In this document: positions 29,205-37,824 of the stretch, one piece after another
Numbering within the stretch: the stretch's first letter is position 1
Layout of the letters: every line of letters begins with the position of its first letter
Assembly: GCF_014863355.1 (NCBI RefSeq)
Contig: NZ_JACZEP010000006.1
Coordinates: 248,001 to 312,000, forward strand
Length of the DNA stretch: 64,000 nucleotides
Source of the DNA: Aminobacter carboxidus
Lineage (GTDB): Bacteria > Pseudomonadota > Alphaproteobacteria > Rhizobiales > Rhizobiaceae
Reading direction: 5' to 3'
Made by a program: the position numbers and the translations under genes
The notes under the pieces: model-generated
Database searches by the model: none
Seen by the model: the letters and a program-made list of their open reading frames with translations, nothing else
What the model was told of the DNA's origin: nothing

Positions 29205-29541
29205 GTGCTTCATCCTCTTCATTCTTGTCCAGATACAATTCCAGCCGATCCAGCCGCTCGGCCCAGCGCCGGCGCTCCGCTTCCATCCAGTCCGCCGCCT
29301 CGTCGAAGCGCGCCGGCACCAGCTTGCACCAGCGGCTGCGCCCGCGCTTTTCGCTGACGATCAGCCCGCATTCCTCCAGCACCTTGAGATGCTGGGCGAA
29401 GGAGGGCAGCGCCATATCGAAAGGCGCGGCCAGGGCGCTGACCGGCACCTCGCCCCCGGCCAGCCGCGACACCACCGCGCGGCGGGTCGGGTCGCTGAGG
29501 GCGTGAAAGGCGAGGTCGAGGGGCGTCGAATGGTAAGGCAT
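29197..29541 (-). CDS. ArsR family winged-helix transcriptional regulator
   Basis: 114 residues from ATG 29541. The winged helix reads FHALSDPTRRAVVSRLAGGEVPVSALA and FDMALPSFAQHLKVLEECGLI. No metal-binding ELCVC-type motif is present, so it belongs to the non-metal group found upstream of SRPBCC genes. A perfect 46-bp palindrome lies 27 bases upstream of the start and is its likely operator. Operon with the SRPBCC gene. Confidence 0.88.
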   Translation of the reverse strand: MPYHSTPLDLAFHALSDPTRRAVVSRLAGGEVPVSALAAPFDMALPSFAQHLKVLEECGLIVSEKRGRSRWCKLVPARFDEAADWMEAERRRWAERLDRLELYLDKNEEDEAHD

Positions 29542-29568
29542 GTGCCTTAGTAACGCAGGCCGGCGGCG

Positions 29569-29614
29569 CCTGTCAACGCATACTAAGGTAATTACCTTAG
29601 TATGCGTTGACAGG
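29569..29614. promoter_or_regulatory. Perfect 46-bp palindrome in front of the ArsR-SRPBCC operon
   Basis: Arms 29569-29591 and 29592-29614 are exact reverse complements over 23 bases each, with centre GGTAATTACC and flanks CCTGTCAACG/CGTTGACAGG. A further half-site (CCTTAGTAA) lies at 29545-29553 near the ArsR start. It likely covers the promoter of the operon. Confidence 0.8.
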
Positions 29615-29768
29615 TCGCCTGCGGACCGGGAGATATAGACCCGTTCGGTACCGCGCCTGATTTCGGTCATTGACGTCATCGCTGCCGCGGCCCCTATGGT
29701 GACATTGCGCGCGATATCGCCGGCAATCTTGTTTGCTGGCGAACGACAACGAACCAGATGGAGGACGG

Positions 29769-29924
29769 ATGCCCAAGGTCAAAGGTCAGAGCGCCCTCGA
29801 CAAGGAGCGCGCCAAGACAGAAAAGCTGCTCAAGAAGGTGGGCTACACGGCCTTGAAGGAGGCCGGGGTCAAATCCAAAAGACCAGACCTTCCGGACCTG
29901 AAGATCGAAAAGCGCGCGAAGTAG
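29769..29924 (+). CDS. Small basic hypothetical protein (51 residues)
   Basis: ATG 29769 follows GGAGGA, a strong ribosome site. The product is Lys-rich and helical: MPKVKGQSALDKERAKTEKL, then YTALKEAGVKSKRPDLPDLK. An upstream in-frame start at 29733 lacks support. I do not know a function; the sequence style (short, charged, with a proline-lysine tail) resembles small conserved hypothetical proteins of rhizobia. It precedes the methyltransferase by 92 bases. Confidence 0.6.
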   Translation: MPKVKGQSALDKERAKTEKLLKKVGYTALKEAGVKSKRPDLPDLKIEKRAK

Positions 29925-30016
29925 CGCAGCCGTCCTTGCCCGCCCGGTTGCTTCCGATCTTGCGAGGTGCTTCAAAGTCGATCGCGGAGCGGCCTGAATT
30001 GCGAAGGGGACGTGGC

Positions 30017-31003
30017 ATGGTGGATTCCGAGCGGATCGACAAGTTGATCGCGGCGGTGCCCCCCGCCTTGGCGCTTCGCGCCGGGCTCGACCTTGACATC
30101 TTCACCCGGCTTGGCGGCGGTGCTGCGACTGCCGCCAGCCTTGGCGCTGCGCTCGACGTCGCGCCCGACCGCCTGTCGCGGCTGCTCTACGCACTCGCCA
30201 GCATCGGCCTGCTCGAGGTCGAGGACGGCCAGTTTCGCAACGGCGCTGAGGCAGCAGCCTTCCTCGACGCGTCCGAGCCGACCTATCGCGGCGGCGATCA
30301 CGCGCTGCTGCGCGAGCTCTGGGGTGCCGACCTGTTGACCGCGGAGTCGCTGCGACAGAACCGGCCGGCAGCACTACACGATTTTTCCGAAGCGGGGCCT
30401 GAGTCTGCGGCGGCCTTCAGCCGCCTGCTCGCACCGGGCGGGGTGATTTTCGGCCGGCAGCTGGCCCAGGTGCTCGACCTTTCGGCGGTCGGTTCGGTGA
30501 TCGACATCGGTGGCGGTGCAGGCACTATTCTCGTTGGCCTGCGCGAGCAGCGGCCGCAGATTGCAGCGACGCTGATGGAGCTGCCGACGGTCGCAGCCGT
30601 CGCGCCTGATATCCTGTCGGAATACGGCGCAAGCGACGTGGTTGTCGAAGCAGGCGACATCACCGTCGCACCCTCGATCGGCCGCCACGACCTGGCGATC
30701 CTGAAGGCGGTCGTGCAGGTGCTGCCGCCTGAGCAGGCGCGCAGTTCGATCCTGAACGCGGCGCGTTGCCTCGCACCCGGAGGCGAGATCGCTATTGCCG
30801 GGTGGGGTGTCGTCGATGACGACCGCCTTGGCCCGCCCGAGGGTGTCTTTCTGAACCTCACCTTCCTGAACCTCTACCGCCACGGCGAGGCGTACACCGA
30901 AGGTCAGTATCGGGCGTGGATGACCGAGGCCGGATTGGTTGACATCTCAAGGTCGCGCTTGGGCGACGGCACCGCCTTGTTTCGCGGGCGCCTGCCGGGC
31001 TGA
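30017..31003 (+). CDS. SAM-dependent O-methyltransferase-like protein
   Basis: 328 residues from ATG 30017 (GAAGGGGA upstream). The architecture is that of plant-type/antibiotic O-methyltransferases: an N-terminal dimerisation winged helix (TRLGGGAATAASLGAALDVAPDRLSRLLYAL) and a C-terminal Rossmann domain with VIDIGGGAGTILVGLRE and ILKAVVQVLPPEQARSIL-like segments. It would methylate a small hydroxylated compound; the substrate is unknown. No biosynthetic cluster is adjacent. Confidence in the family is good. Confidence 0.82.
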   Translation: MVDSERIDKLIAAVPPALALRAGLDLDIFTRLGGGAATAASLGAALDVAPDRLSRLLYALASIGLLEVEDGQFRNGAEAAAFLDASEPTYRGGDHALLRELWGADLLTAESLRQNRPAALHDFSEAGPESAAAFSRLLAPGGVIFGRQLAQVLDLSAVGSVIDIGGGAGTILVGLREQRPQIAATLMELPTVAAVAPDILSEYGASDVVVEAGDITVAPSIGRHDLAILKAVVQVLPPEQARSSILNAARCLAPGGEIAIAGWGVVDDDRLGPPEGVFLNLTFLNLYRHGEAYTEGQYRAWMTEAGLVDISRSRLGDGTALFRGRLPG

Positions 31004-31135
31004 TCGTGTGCTGGATGGTCGGTTTCAGATGCAAGGTCTCTGAGGCGCGAAGCCGACGTTGCCCCTTCGGGACACCAACGGCAATTTTGCGCGACACGCT
31101 TGATGCCGCCTCTGTTTCACTCCACATCGGTCAGC

Positions 31136-32248
31136 ATGAAGGATGAGACCAGGAACGGGCGTCGGGAGTTGCGGTGGGCCTTGCCCACCTCGCTGATCCT
31201 GCATGGGCTCCTCGTCGCCGTCCTGGTAGCCTACAGCCAGCCGAGGCCTACTCAAGAGCAGCAAGAAGAGGCGGTCAACGTCACGCTCGTGCCGCCGGAA
31301 CAGCCAAAGCCGAAACCTGCGCCTCCGCCGTTGCCGAAGGTTCCCGCAGCCGAAAAGCCGCCGGAGCCGAAACAACCGCCGGCGTCGGAAAGACAGATGC
31401 CCAAGCCGCCGCAAATCGAGGTCCTGAAACCTGTTTTCCGGTTCGGTGACAAGGATGCCGGATCCGGCAAATCCCAGGAAGAAAGCAGCGCTCAGGACAC
31501 CTTGCCTTCACAGGCGAAGGATGACGATGTGAAGCCGCCTTCCGAGGTGCGGCCGGATCCAGCCAGCGACGCCGAGAAGCAGGCCGCCGCGGCAAAGGCT
31601 GCCGAGACCGCCCAGGAGAACGAGGCCGCCTCGAGCCAGGACACGGGCAAGCAGGAGGACGACAAACAACAGGGTCTGGCGGACGGTGCCGACAAGCAGA
31701 CAGCCGTGGCACCAACGCCACTGGGTGCTGCCGGTAACGACGCTGAGATAGCGCTTCCCGCCTTGGCCAAGGCGCCGGAGCCCAGACCCGTGGATGCGCC
31801 GAAGCCCAACCTTGCGAAGGTCATGAAAGCCGGAAACGGCAGCACCAGGGGCAATTCCAGGAAGGCGGAGGTTGTGGCATCGCAGCCTTTTTCGGGATTG
31901 CCGGGGGTTCGAAAGCCGCAATCGCAAGGGGGCGATGCGTTGTCCACGACCGCAATGGCCGGCGTGCCGCGCGACCAGCGGGCGGCCAAACTCTGCGCCA
32001 GCGCATTGCAGCGGCAATTGGTCGGCGCGTCCTATTCCCCCGACCTGGTGCCACTTGTTCCGCTCAAGCGGGGCAATGTCCTTGACGTGCCGGAGGCTGC
32101 TTTCCGCACGCGAACGGCATGGCACGCGCTGAGCTTCCGATGCGAGGTCGACGCCGAGGCGACGACGATCCTGTCGTTGACCTTCCGCGTCGGAGCAACG
32201 ATCGCGCGCGACCAATGGGCGCGTCTGGGGCTCCCGGCCAACGACTAG
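31136..32248 (+). CDS. DUF930 domain protein with TonB-like N-terminus
   Basis: About 370 residues from ATG 31136; upstream in-frame starts at 31100/31103 are possible. One N-terminal transmembrane helix (about residues 16-33, LPTSLILHGLLVAVLVAY) is followed by a Pro/Lys/Glu-rich spacer (about 45-100), a long disordered Ala/Glu/Lys region, and a C-terminal DUF930 domain (about 280-370) with AAKLCASALQRQLVGASY and RTAWHALSFRCEVDAEA. TonB-like N-termini span the periplasm; DUF930 function is unknown. It has no ExbB/ExbD partner nearby. Confidence 0.78.
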   Translation: MKDETRNGRRELRWALPTSLILHGLLVAVLVAYSQPRPTQEQQEEAVNVTLVPPEQPKPKPAPPPLPKVPAAEKPPEPKQPPASERQMPKPPQIEVLKPVFRFGDKDAGSGKSQEESSAQDTLPSQAKDDDVKPPSEVRPDPASDAEKQAAAAKAAETAQENEAASSQDTGKQEDDKQQGLADGADKQTAVAPTPLGAAGNDAEIALPALAKAPEPRPVDAPKPNLAKVMKAGNGSTRGNSRKAEVVASQPFSGLPGVRKPQSQGGDALSTTAMAGVPRDQRAAKLCASALQRQLVGASYSPDLVPLVPLKRGNVLDVPEAAFRTRTAWHALSFRCEVDAEATTILSLTFRVGATIARDQWARLGLPAND

Positions 32249-32330
32249 AGCTTTGCCGAAAGGTGGAGCCCGATCCTGGCCAAGAGGCCAACTGGGGAAT
32301 TTAGGGCCGGGATGATCCGGCTCCTCGTTC

Positions 32331-32366
32331 TTGCCGGGCGAGGCGGCAGCGCACTTCGCCCGGCAA
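32331..32366. terminator. Bidirectional hairpin between DUF930 and epoxide hydrolase genes
   Basis: Arms TTGCCGGGCGA (32331-32341) and TCGCCCGGCAA (32356-32366) form an 11-bp stem with a 14-base loop between convergent genes. No long T-tract follows, but position suits transcript termination from both sides. Confidence 0.55.
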
Positions 32367-32396
32367 TCCTTGGGATCTACTGAGGCATCGACCGGC

Positions 32397-33632
32397 CTAG
32401 CCGGCGATCAGCTTGCCGAAAAATGTCCTGACATCCTGGACGAGCAGGTCGGGCGCCTCGGAAGCGGCGAAGTGGCCGCCGCGGGGCATTTCCGTCCAGT
32501 GAACGATGTTGTTGGAGCGCTCGGCGAAGCTGCGCACGGACCTGAAATCCTGGGGGAACACGGACACGCCAGTGGGTGTCGGATTGTTGACCTCGCGATA
32601 TCCTGCCCCGGTCTGGGTGTCCTCGTAATAGACGTTCGCGGCGGAGCCGCTGGTGGCGGTGAACCAGTAGATGGAGTTGTTGGTCAGGTAGCGTTCGCGA
32701 TCAACATGGTCCGCACCAGTGCCTTCGAAGCCGAACCACAATTCGGCGTTCCAGGCCAACTGGCCGACGGGCGAGTCGACCAAAGCGAAGGCCAGCGTTC
32801 CCGGGCGCTTCGACTGGATGGCCTGGTAGCCGCCGTATTTTTCGAAATTGGCCAAGTTTGCCATGCCTTCCATCTCGAAGGGCGACAGCTTGTCCATTTC
32901 GCCCGGCTGCCCCGACGGGAAGGCGAAGATCTGGAGCAGATGCGTTCCGACGAGCCCCTTCGGCGCGAGGATCCCCAACTCGCGGCCGACCAGAGCGCCG
33001 GCGTCGCCGCCATGCGCGCCGTAGCGCTCATAGCCAAGCCCCTTCATCAGCGTGTCCCAGGCCTTGGCGGTCCTTGCGCTGTCCCAGCCGGGCTGTGACA
33101 TCGGGCTCGAGAAACCGAAGCCCGGCAGCGATGGGATGACCAGGTCGAAAGCGAGAGACGCGTCGAGGCCATGTGCCTTTGGATCGGTCAGCGGCCCGAT
33201 GAGGTCGAGAAATTCGACGAAGCTGCCCGGCCAGCCGTGGCTGAGGATCAAGGGGAATGCATTGGGCATCGGCGATTTGATATGCATGAAATGAATCGGC
33301 TGCCCGTCGATCTCGGTCATGAAGTGGGGGTAACGGTTGAGCTCGCGCTCCTGCGCCCGCCAGTCGTATTTGTCCCGCCACTGGTCGGTCAGTTCCTTGA
33401 TGAGCTTGACGGGTTGGCCGCGCGACCAGTTGTCGGTGATGGCGTGGGGCCAGCGGGCCTTGCCGAGGCGGTCTTTCAGATCGGCAATCGCTGCATCGCT
33501 GATCTGAATGTTGAACGGCTTTGTCGAGAGCATTGGGCCTTCCTCCTGAGATTGTGCGATTGCGGGTTTGCTTGCGATGGCGGCGAGTAGCGAAAGCGTG
33601 CCGCCGTTAAAGCTGCGACGGGTTAGGGTCAT
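32397..33632 (-). CDS. Epoxide hydrolase family protein, Tat-exported
   Basis: 411 residues from ATG 33632. A Tat-type signal (LTRRSFNGG then a hydrophobic stretch to AIAQS) is followed by the epoxide hydrolase N-terminal domain (IQISDAAIADLKDRLGKARWP) and an alpha/beta-hydrolase core: HGWPGSFVEFLD (oxyanion region), HGGDAGALVG (nucleophile Asp) and C-terminal RGGHFAASEAPD (catalytic His). A GTG at 33647 could extend it by five residues. The signal peptide suggests periplasmic action, unlike cytosolic relatives. It precedes the PhzF gene on the same strand but 50 bases downstream of it. Confidence 0.87.
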   Translation of the reverse strand: MTLTRRSFNGGTLSLLAAIASKPAIAQSQEEGPMLSTKPFNIQISDAAIADLKDRLGKARWPHAITDNWSRGQPVKLIKELTDQWRDKYDWRAQERELNRYPHFMTEIDGQPIHFMHIKSPMPNAFPLILSHGWPGSFVEFLDLIGPLTDPKAHGLDASLAFDLVIPSLPGFGFSSPMSQPGWDSARTAKAWDTLMKGLGYERYGAHGGDAGALVGRELGILAPKGLVGTHLLQIFAFPSGQPGEMDKLSPFEMEGMANLANFEKYGGYQAIQSKRPGTLAFALVDSPVGQLAWNAELWFGFEGTGADHVDRERYLTNNSIYWFTATSGSAANVYYEDTQTGAGYREVNNPTPTGVSVFPQDFRSVRSFAERSNNIVHWTEMPRGGHFAASEAPDLLVQDVRTFFGKLIAG

Positions 33633-33683
33633 GTCATTGCCTGCCACGAGGTTTGATGATGCAGTTCGCCGACGGCTGTTGTC

Positions 33684-34571
33684 TTAGAGAGTGAGCGTGC
33701 CGCGCATGACGATGATACCGGCGCCTGAAATCTCAGGCTCGGGAGCGAGGCTGACGCGGAGAATGCTCCTGCGCCCCATCTTGGTGCCCTGTTCGATCTC
33801 GATGGCGCCGGAGATCATGCCCTCGCTGGCAAGATAAGCCGCAAGCGGGCCGGCGGCCGTGCCGGTTGCGGCATCTTCCCACAACCCCACCGTGGGGTTG
33901 AAGAACCGCGCATAGGCGTGACCAGGCGCAGCGCTGTCGATGGCATAGACGTAGCACCCCTCCGCACCAGCTGCGCCCAGGACCTTGAGAAGCGCTTTGG
34001 CGGAAGGTTCGGCACGATCGACTGTGGCGGCATCGCGAAGCCGTACGAGCAGGTGCGCCACGCCGGTGTCGGCGACGCGCGGAGCCGGCTCGGCAAGAAC
34101 ATCCTCGGGGGCAAGGCCAAGCGCCGCCGTCAAAGGCGCTGCATCGGTCAGTGCCGGGCGCAGCTTGAGTGCGGACTGCTTCATGCGTCCAAAAATCCGC
34201 CCGTCGACCTGACGGAGCTCGATCGGCAAAATCTCGTCGCCAATTTCCTGCCGGAACAGCCTGGGTTCGTCGATAGGTCCGAGCTTGCCGTCCTCAGCCA
34301 GCCAAAGCCACGCTCCGAGTGCATTGTGGCCGGCACCACCCACTTCCGCCCCGGCCGCGGTGAAGGAGCGCAGCTTCAGATCGGCACGATCGCTGCGCAT
34401 GACAAAGGTCGTTTCAGCCTGATTAAATTCGCTGGCGATGCGGCGCATCTGGGCATCGGAAAGTGCATCCGCGCCTTCAACCACCGCCAACGGGTTGCCG
34501 CTCAATGATGTGTCAGCAAACACATCGATGAGTCCGGCGACCAAGGCTGCACTGCTCGATTGCGACAACAT
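33684..34571 (-). CDS. PhzF family phenazine biosynthesis-like isomerase
   Basis: 295 residues with the diaminopimelate-epimerase-like fold: LIDVFADTSLSGNPLAVVEGA, ASEFNQAETTFVM (catalytic Glu equivalent of E45) and AGHNALGAWLWL. PhzF isomerises a dihydroanthranilate in phenazine makers; most homologues, as here, occur without other phz genes and have unknown substrates. ATG 34571 is preceded by AGGAG. Divergent from a LysR gene that probably controls it. Confidence 0.86.
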   Translation of the reverse strand: MLSQSSSAALVAGLIDVFADTSLSGNPLAVVEGADALSDAQMRRIASEFNQAETTFVMRSDRADLKLRSFTAAGAEVGGAGHNALGAWLWLAEDGKLGPIDEPRLFRQEIGDEILPIELRQVDGRIFGRMKQSALKLRPALTDAAPLTAALGLAPEDVLAEPAPRVADTGVAHLLVRLRDAATVDRAEPSAKALLKVLGAAGAEGCYVYAIDSAAPGHAYARFFNPTVGLWEDAATGTAAGPLAAYLASEGMISGAIEIEQGTKMGRRSILRVSLAPEPEISGAGIIVMRGTLTL

Positions 34572-34668
34572 GGCTTAGCTCCTATCCTTGTGATGGGAAC
34601 GACTTTGCACCGGAGCTCGTCAGTCGCAAAACGCGCATTGCTTGCTCATATGACAAGGGAAACTAACC

Positions 34669-35529
34669 ATTCGTCCCTCGCTTGAATCCCTCCGCATGCT
34701 CGAGATGTGCGTCAGCGTCGGCAGCTTCGCCAACGCGGCGGATCGCCTGGCCCTCACCCCTGCAGCGGTGAGCCTGCGCATTCGAACGCTCGAAGCTGAA
34801 CTTGGCCGGCCATTGTTCGACCGGGTTGGCCGCAGGGTCGTGCCCACGCCAGCCGCTGTGACACTGGCGAGCCGGGTTCGGCACGCGCTTGATGGCATCA
34901 ACGATGCGCTTGACGCGTTCCAGGCTGCCGCCGAACCGTTGCGTGTGACAGCACCGCCGACATTCGCATCGCGCTGGCTGGCGCCGCGACTGTCCGGCTA
35001 TAACGCCGCCGGTGGTGCTGCCATCGAGCTCGACATTTCCTCTGATATACGCAACCCGACGGCCTTCGACGTCGCTATCCGGACGGGGCGCGGCGGATGG
35101 GATGGTCTCGACGAGTACCCCCTGACACCGGTCGACGTGACACCCATGCTGGCACCGACGCTGCTTGGCGCGCGAACGCTCGTCGAGCCGGAGGACCTCG
35201 CGGGCTTTGATCTCTTGCCGCACCCCGACTGGAGCAAGTGGTTCGCCAGGGCCGAGCGACCCATGCCGGCCAGCCTGCGCTTCGCCGGCGTCGACTACTC
35301 GATCTTCGAGCTGATCGCCAACGCCGCGGTGGCAGGCCTTGGCGTCGCATTGCTGTCGCCAACGCTGTTCCGACCGCTGCTCGACGCGGGATTGCTGGTG
35401 GCGCCGCTGGACACGGTGCTGAAAGGACCAGACTGGTATTTCGCGCTGATCCGCGAAGGTGACCAGCGCCCGGCGCCGCGCGGCTTCTATGACTGGCTAT
35501 GCGAACAGGTTCGCCCGGCGCACGACTGA
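34669..35529 (+). CDS. LysR family (GcvA-like) transcriptional regulator; probable ATT start
   Basis: The LysR winged helix normally starts 8-10 residues before the position reached by the first ATG at 34696. In-frame upstream codons read IRPSLESLR before that Met, exactly the expected N-terminus, and AAGGGA lies 8 bases before an ATT at 34669; the frame is closed by TGA at 34651-34653. So translation may begin at ATT (or the ATG has mutated). The rest is intact: VGSFANAADRLALTPAAVSLRI, then an effector domain to TAA-type stop. About 286 residues. It faces PhzF, its probable target. Confidence 0.72.
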   Translation: MRPSLESLRMLEMCVSVGSFANAADRLALTPAAVSLRIRTLEAELGRPLFDRVGRRVVPTPAAVTLASRVRHALDGINDALDAFQAAAEPLRVTAPPTFASRWLAPRLSGYNAAGGAAIELDISSDIRNPTAFDVAIRTGRGGWDGLDEYPLTPVDVTPMLAPTLLGARTLVEPEDLAGFDLLPHPDWSKWFARAERPMPASLRFAGVDYSIFELIANAAVAGLGVALLSPTLFRPLLDAGLLVAPLDTVLKGPDWYFALIREGDQRPAPRGFYDWLCEQVRPAHD

Positions 35530-35546
35530 CAGGCAGTAGCGGCCGT

Positions 35547-36590
35547 TCAGGCGTCGAGAGCCGCAGCTGGCCGGCTCTGCTCGCGCCAGGAGGCCGGGCT
35601 GAGCGAGGTGACGCGCCGGAACTCCCTGTTGAAATTGGACTTGGTCTGGAAGCCAGAGTCGAGCATGGCCGCGGTGACCGACATGTCGGTGTCCCTGAGC
35701 AGGCGGCAGGCCTCCGATATCCTGATGTCGTTGATGTATTGCGAGACGTTCCTGCCGGCGAGACGGTTGACGGCGCCCGAGATCTGCCGCGCCGGCACGC
35801 CCGCACGCCGGGCCAGCCGCGACAGGGTCAAATTGTCGTCGCGATAGAGTTTCTGGTCGACCAGCATGCGCTGGACCTTGTCGAGGATTTCGCGATCCTG
35901 CTCCGACGGCGACGGCTCGGGTGGGCTTGCCTGGCCGGCGGCCGAGGGTTGGGCGCGCGAGGCGACGAAGGCCGTCAGGCCGATGAAGAACAAACCGAGC
36001 AGATTGGCATTGCTGGCGATGATGGCGGCGTCCTCGCCCTTCGACCATTCGAAGGCGAGCAGCACGCCGAGGTCGAACAGCGCCGACAGGCACAGTGCGA
36101 CTGCGGCAATGACCAGAGCGCGGTGGGCGGCGACCGCGCTGTCGAGGCGCGCCTCGACCAATGCATCCGGGCCGCTGCGTCCGAGGTTCAGCACGGCGAT
36201 TGCATAGCCGACGAAGAGCACGATCAGCGCGACGTCGATGAGGGCGGGCACGAACAGCACGATGGCTGCCATGACCACCGGCGGCAAGGCGTGAAGCCAG
36301 CGCATGAGACCATCTTCCAGATCGTCGCGCTGGAGCAAAGTGCGGAAGCTGAAGAGCACCAGCGGCGGCAGGCAGCTTGCCAGGATCGGCTGGATGTAGC
36401 GCGCCGCCTCGACATGATAGCCCCAGCGCAGGCCGACGACGACCGACTGCAAGGCGCAGAGAGCGACGAGAAAGAGGAATGCCGTGTTGCCGCCGGTGGT
36501 TTCCCGGGCGCGCAGTGCCGCGACGAGCAGGATAACCAAAAGCAGGGCGGCGACGAAGGACAGAGGCACGAAGATCAAGGCGAATCCCAC
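35547..36590 (-). CDS. AraC family regulator with N-terminal membrane domain
   Basis: About 347 residues; the start is taken as GTG 36590, where a run of hydrophobic residues begins (GFALIFVPLSFVAALLLVIL). A GTG at 36635 would add 15 residues. Roughly six to seven transmembrane segments fill residues 1-230. The last ~110 residues are an AraC-type double HTH (LSRLARRAGVPARQISGAVNRL and AAMLDSGFQTKSNFNREFRRV). Such anchored regulators sense an unknown signal at the membrane. Divergent from a secreted hydrolase gene, with direct repeats between. Confidence 0.83.
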   Translation of the reverse strand: MGFALIFVPLSFVAALLLVILLVAALRARETTGGNTAFLFLVALCALQSVVVGLRWGYHVEAARYIQPILASCLPPLVLFSFRTLLQRDDLEDGLMRWLHALPPVVMAAIVLFVPALIDVALIVLFVGYAIAVLNLGRSGPDALVEARLDSAVAAHRALVIAAVALCLSALFDLGVLLAFEWSKGEDAAIIASNANLLGLFFIGLTAFVASRAQPSAAGQASPPEPSPSEQDREILDKVQRMLVDQKLYRDDNLTLSRLARRAGVPARQISGAVNRLAGRNVSQYINDIRISEACRLLRDTDMSVTAAMLDSGFQTKSNFNREFRRVTSLSPASWREQSRPAAALDA

Positions 36591-36620
36591 CGGAGGACAT
36601 GAAGGCCGATCATGGCCTGC

Positions 36621-36654
36621 ATCGCGATCGAGCACGACCTGAATCGCGATCGAG
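36621..36654. promoter_or_regulatory. Direct repeats between AraC-type and hydrolase genes
   Basis: ATCGCGATCGAG occurs at 36621-36632 and 36643-36654, 22 bases apart (about two helical turns), the usual spacing of AraC half-sites. It lies about 66 bases before the hydrolase ATG. Confidence 0.5.
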
Positions 36655-36719
36655 GACGCTAATGATGTCCGATTTCGCCATTTCTGGCTCGTCGTTTTCG
36701 AAAAACACAGCGAGGTCCC

Positions 36720-37778
36720 ATGCTCCAGCTACTCACCACCATTCCCGCCCTCATCGGCTTCGTGTCCGCCTGCTTCGCGTCTGAAGCAGGCGTCAAAGAG
36801 GTATCGGTTGCCCAGCCCGGCCGCGACCTAAACGTCACCGTCTGGTATCCGGCCGTCGCCGGCGGCAAACCGACCGCCATCGGCGACAACAGGATTTTCA
36901 AGGGCGCCTCAGCTGTCACTGAAGCGCCGCCGGTGCCGGGGCGCTTTCCGCTGATCCTGTTGTCCCACGGCTCGGGCGGCCGCGTACAGGCAATGAGCTG
37001 GCTCGCCACCGAGCTTGCCAAGGCAGGCTTCGTCGTCGCCGGCCCCAACCATCCAGGCACGACCAGCGGCGATTCGACGCCTGCCGACACGCCGAAGCTG
37101 TGGCAGCGCACGGCCGACCTGTCGGCGGTCATCGACGCCATGACTGGGGATTCGGCCTGGAGCAACATCATCGACGCCGACAAGATCGGGGTGGTCGGCT
37201 TTTCGCTGGGTGGCGCTGCGGCCATGGAGATTTCAGGCGCGCGCGCCAATCTCGAAGCCTACGCCAGCTATTGCGACAGCTACCGCAAGTGGGACTGCGC
37301 CTGGTATGCCGGCGGCACGGGCTACGTCAACGACGAGCCGGTGAAGGTCGACAAGGTCGACCTGCGCAGCATCGATCGGGCGCGTTTCGAACAGTCGAAC
37401 CTCGACCGCCGCATCAAGACGGCCGTGCTGGCCGATCCGGGGCTTGCCCAGGCCTATGACGACCAGAGCCTGAAGGAGATCGCAATCCCGATGCACTTCA
37501 TCAATCTCGGCACCGCCGAGACCATTCCGCTGGCGGTGATCGCCGACCGGCTGGCCAAGCTGACGCCGAAGGGCAGCTACACATCGGTTGCCGGCGCCAC
37601 CCATTTCAGTTTTCTGCCGGAGTGCAAGGAAGGCGGCGCCGAGTTCCTGAAGTCGGTGGGAGAGATCGATCCGATCTGCACCGACGAAGGCACCCGGCCG
37701 CGCGGCGAACTGCATGCCGAAATGATCGGACTGGTGAAGGACGCTTTGGTGCGCGACCTCAAGGCTCCTGGGCAGTGA
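36720..37778 (+). CDS. Alpha/beta hydrolase (dienelactone hydrolase-like), secreted
   Basis: 352 residues. A signal peptide (about residues 1-21) is followed by a platelet-activating-factor acetylhydrolase/dienelactone-type core: the early LILLSHGSGGRVQAMSW and the nucleophile elbow GFSLGGAAAM, then a C-terminal ATHFSFLPEC that supplies the catalytic His. Two cysteine pairs suggest periplasmic location. The membrane-anchored AraC is the adjacent divergent regulator. Substrate unknown. Confidence 0.82.
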   Translation: MLQLLTTIPALIGFVSACFASEAGVKEVSVAQPGRDLNVTVWYPAVAGGKPTAIGDNRIFKGASAVTEAPPVPGRFPLILLSHGSGGRVQAMSWLATELAKAGFVVAGPNHPGTTSGDSTPADTPKLWQRTADLSAVIDAMTGDSAWSNIIDADKIGVVGFSLGGAAAMEISGARANLEAYASYCDSYRKWDCAWYAGGTGYVNDEPVKVDKVDLRSIDRARFEQSNLDRRIKTAVLADPGLAQAYDDQSLKEIAIPMHFINLGTAETIPLAVIADRLAKLTPKGSYTSVAGATHFSFLPECKEGGAEFLKSVGEIDPICTDEGTRPRGELHAEMIGLVKDALVRDLKAPGQ

Positions 37779-37788
37779 CCTTGCATTG

Positions 37789-37824
37789 GCATAGGCCACC
37801 CGGCCGGCGCCGGGGGGCCTATGC
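37789..37824. terminator. Long hairpin spanning the hydrolase/TetR junction
   Basis: GCATAGGCC (37789-37797) pairs with GGCCTATGC (37816-37824), with an inner CCCGGC (37799-37804)/GCCGGG (37809-37814) stem and CGGC loop. The right arm contains the TetR stop codon (37819-37821), so the hairpin serves both convergent genes. Confidence 0.7.
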
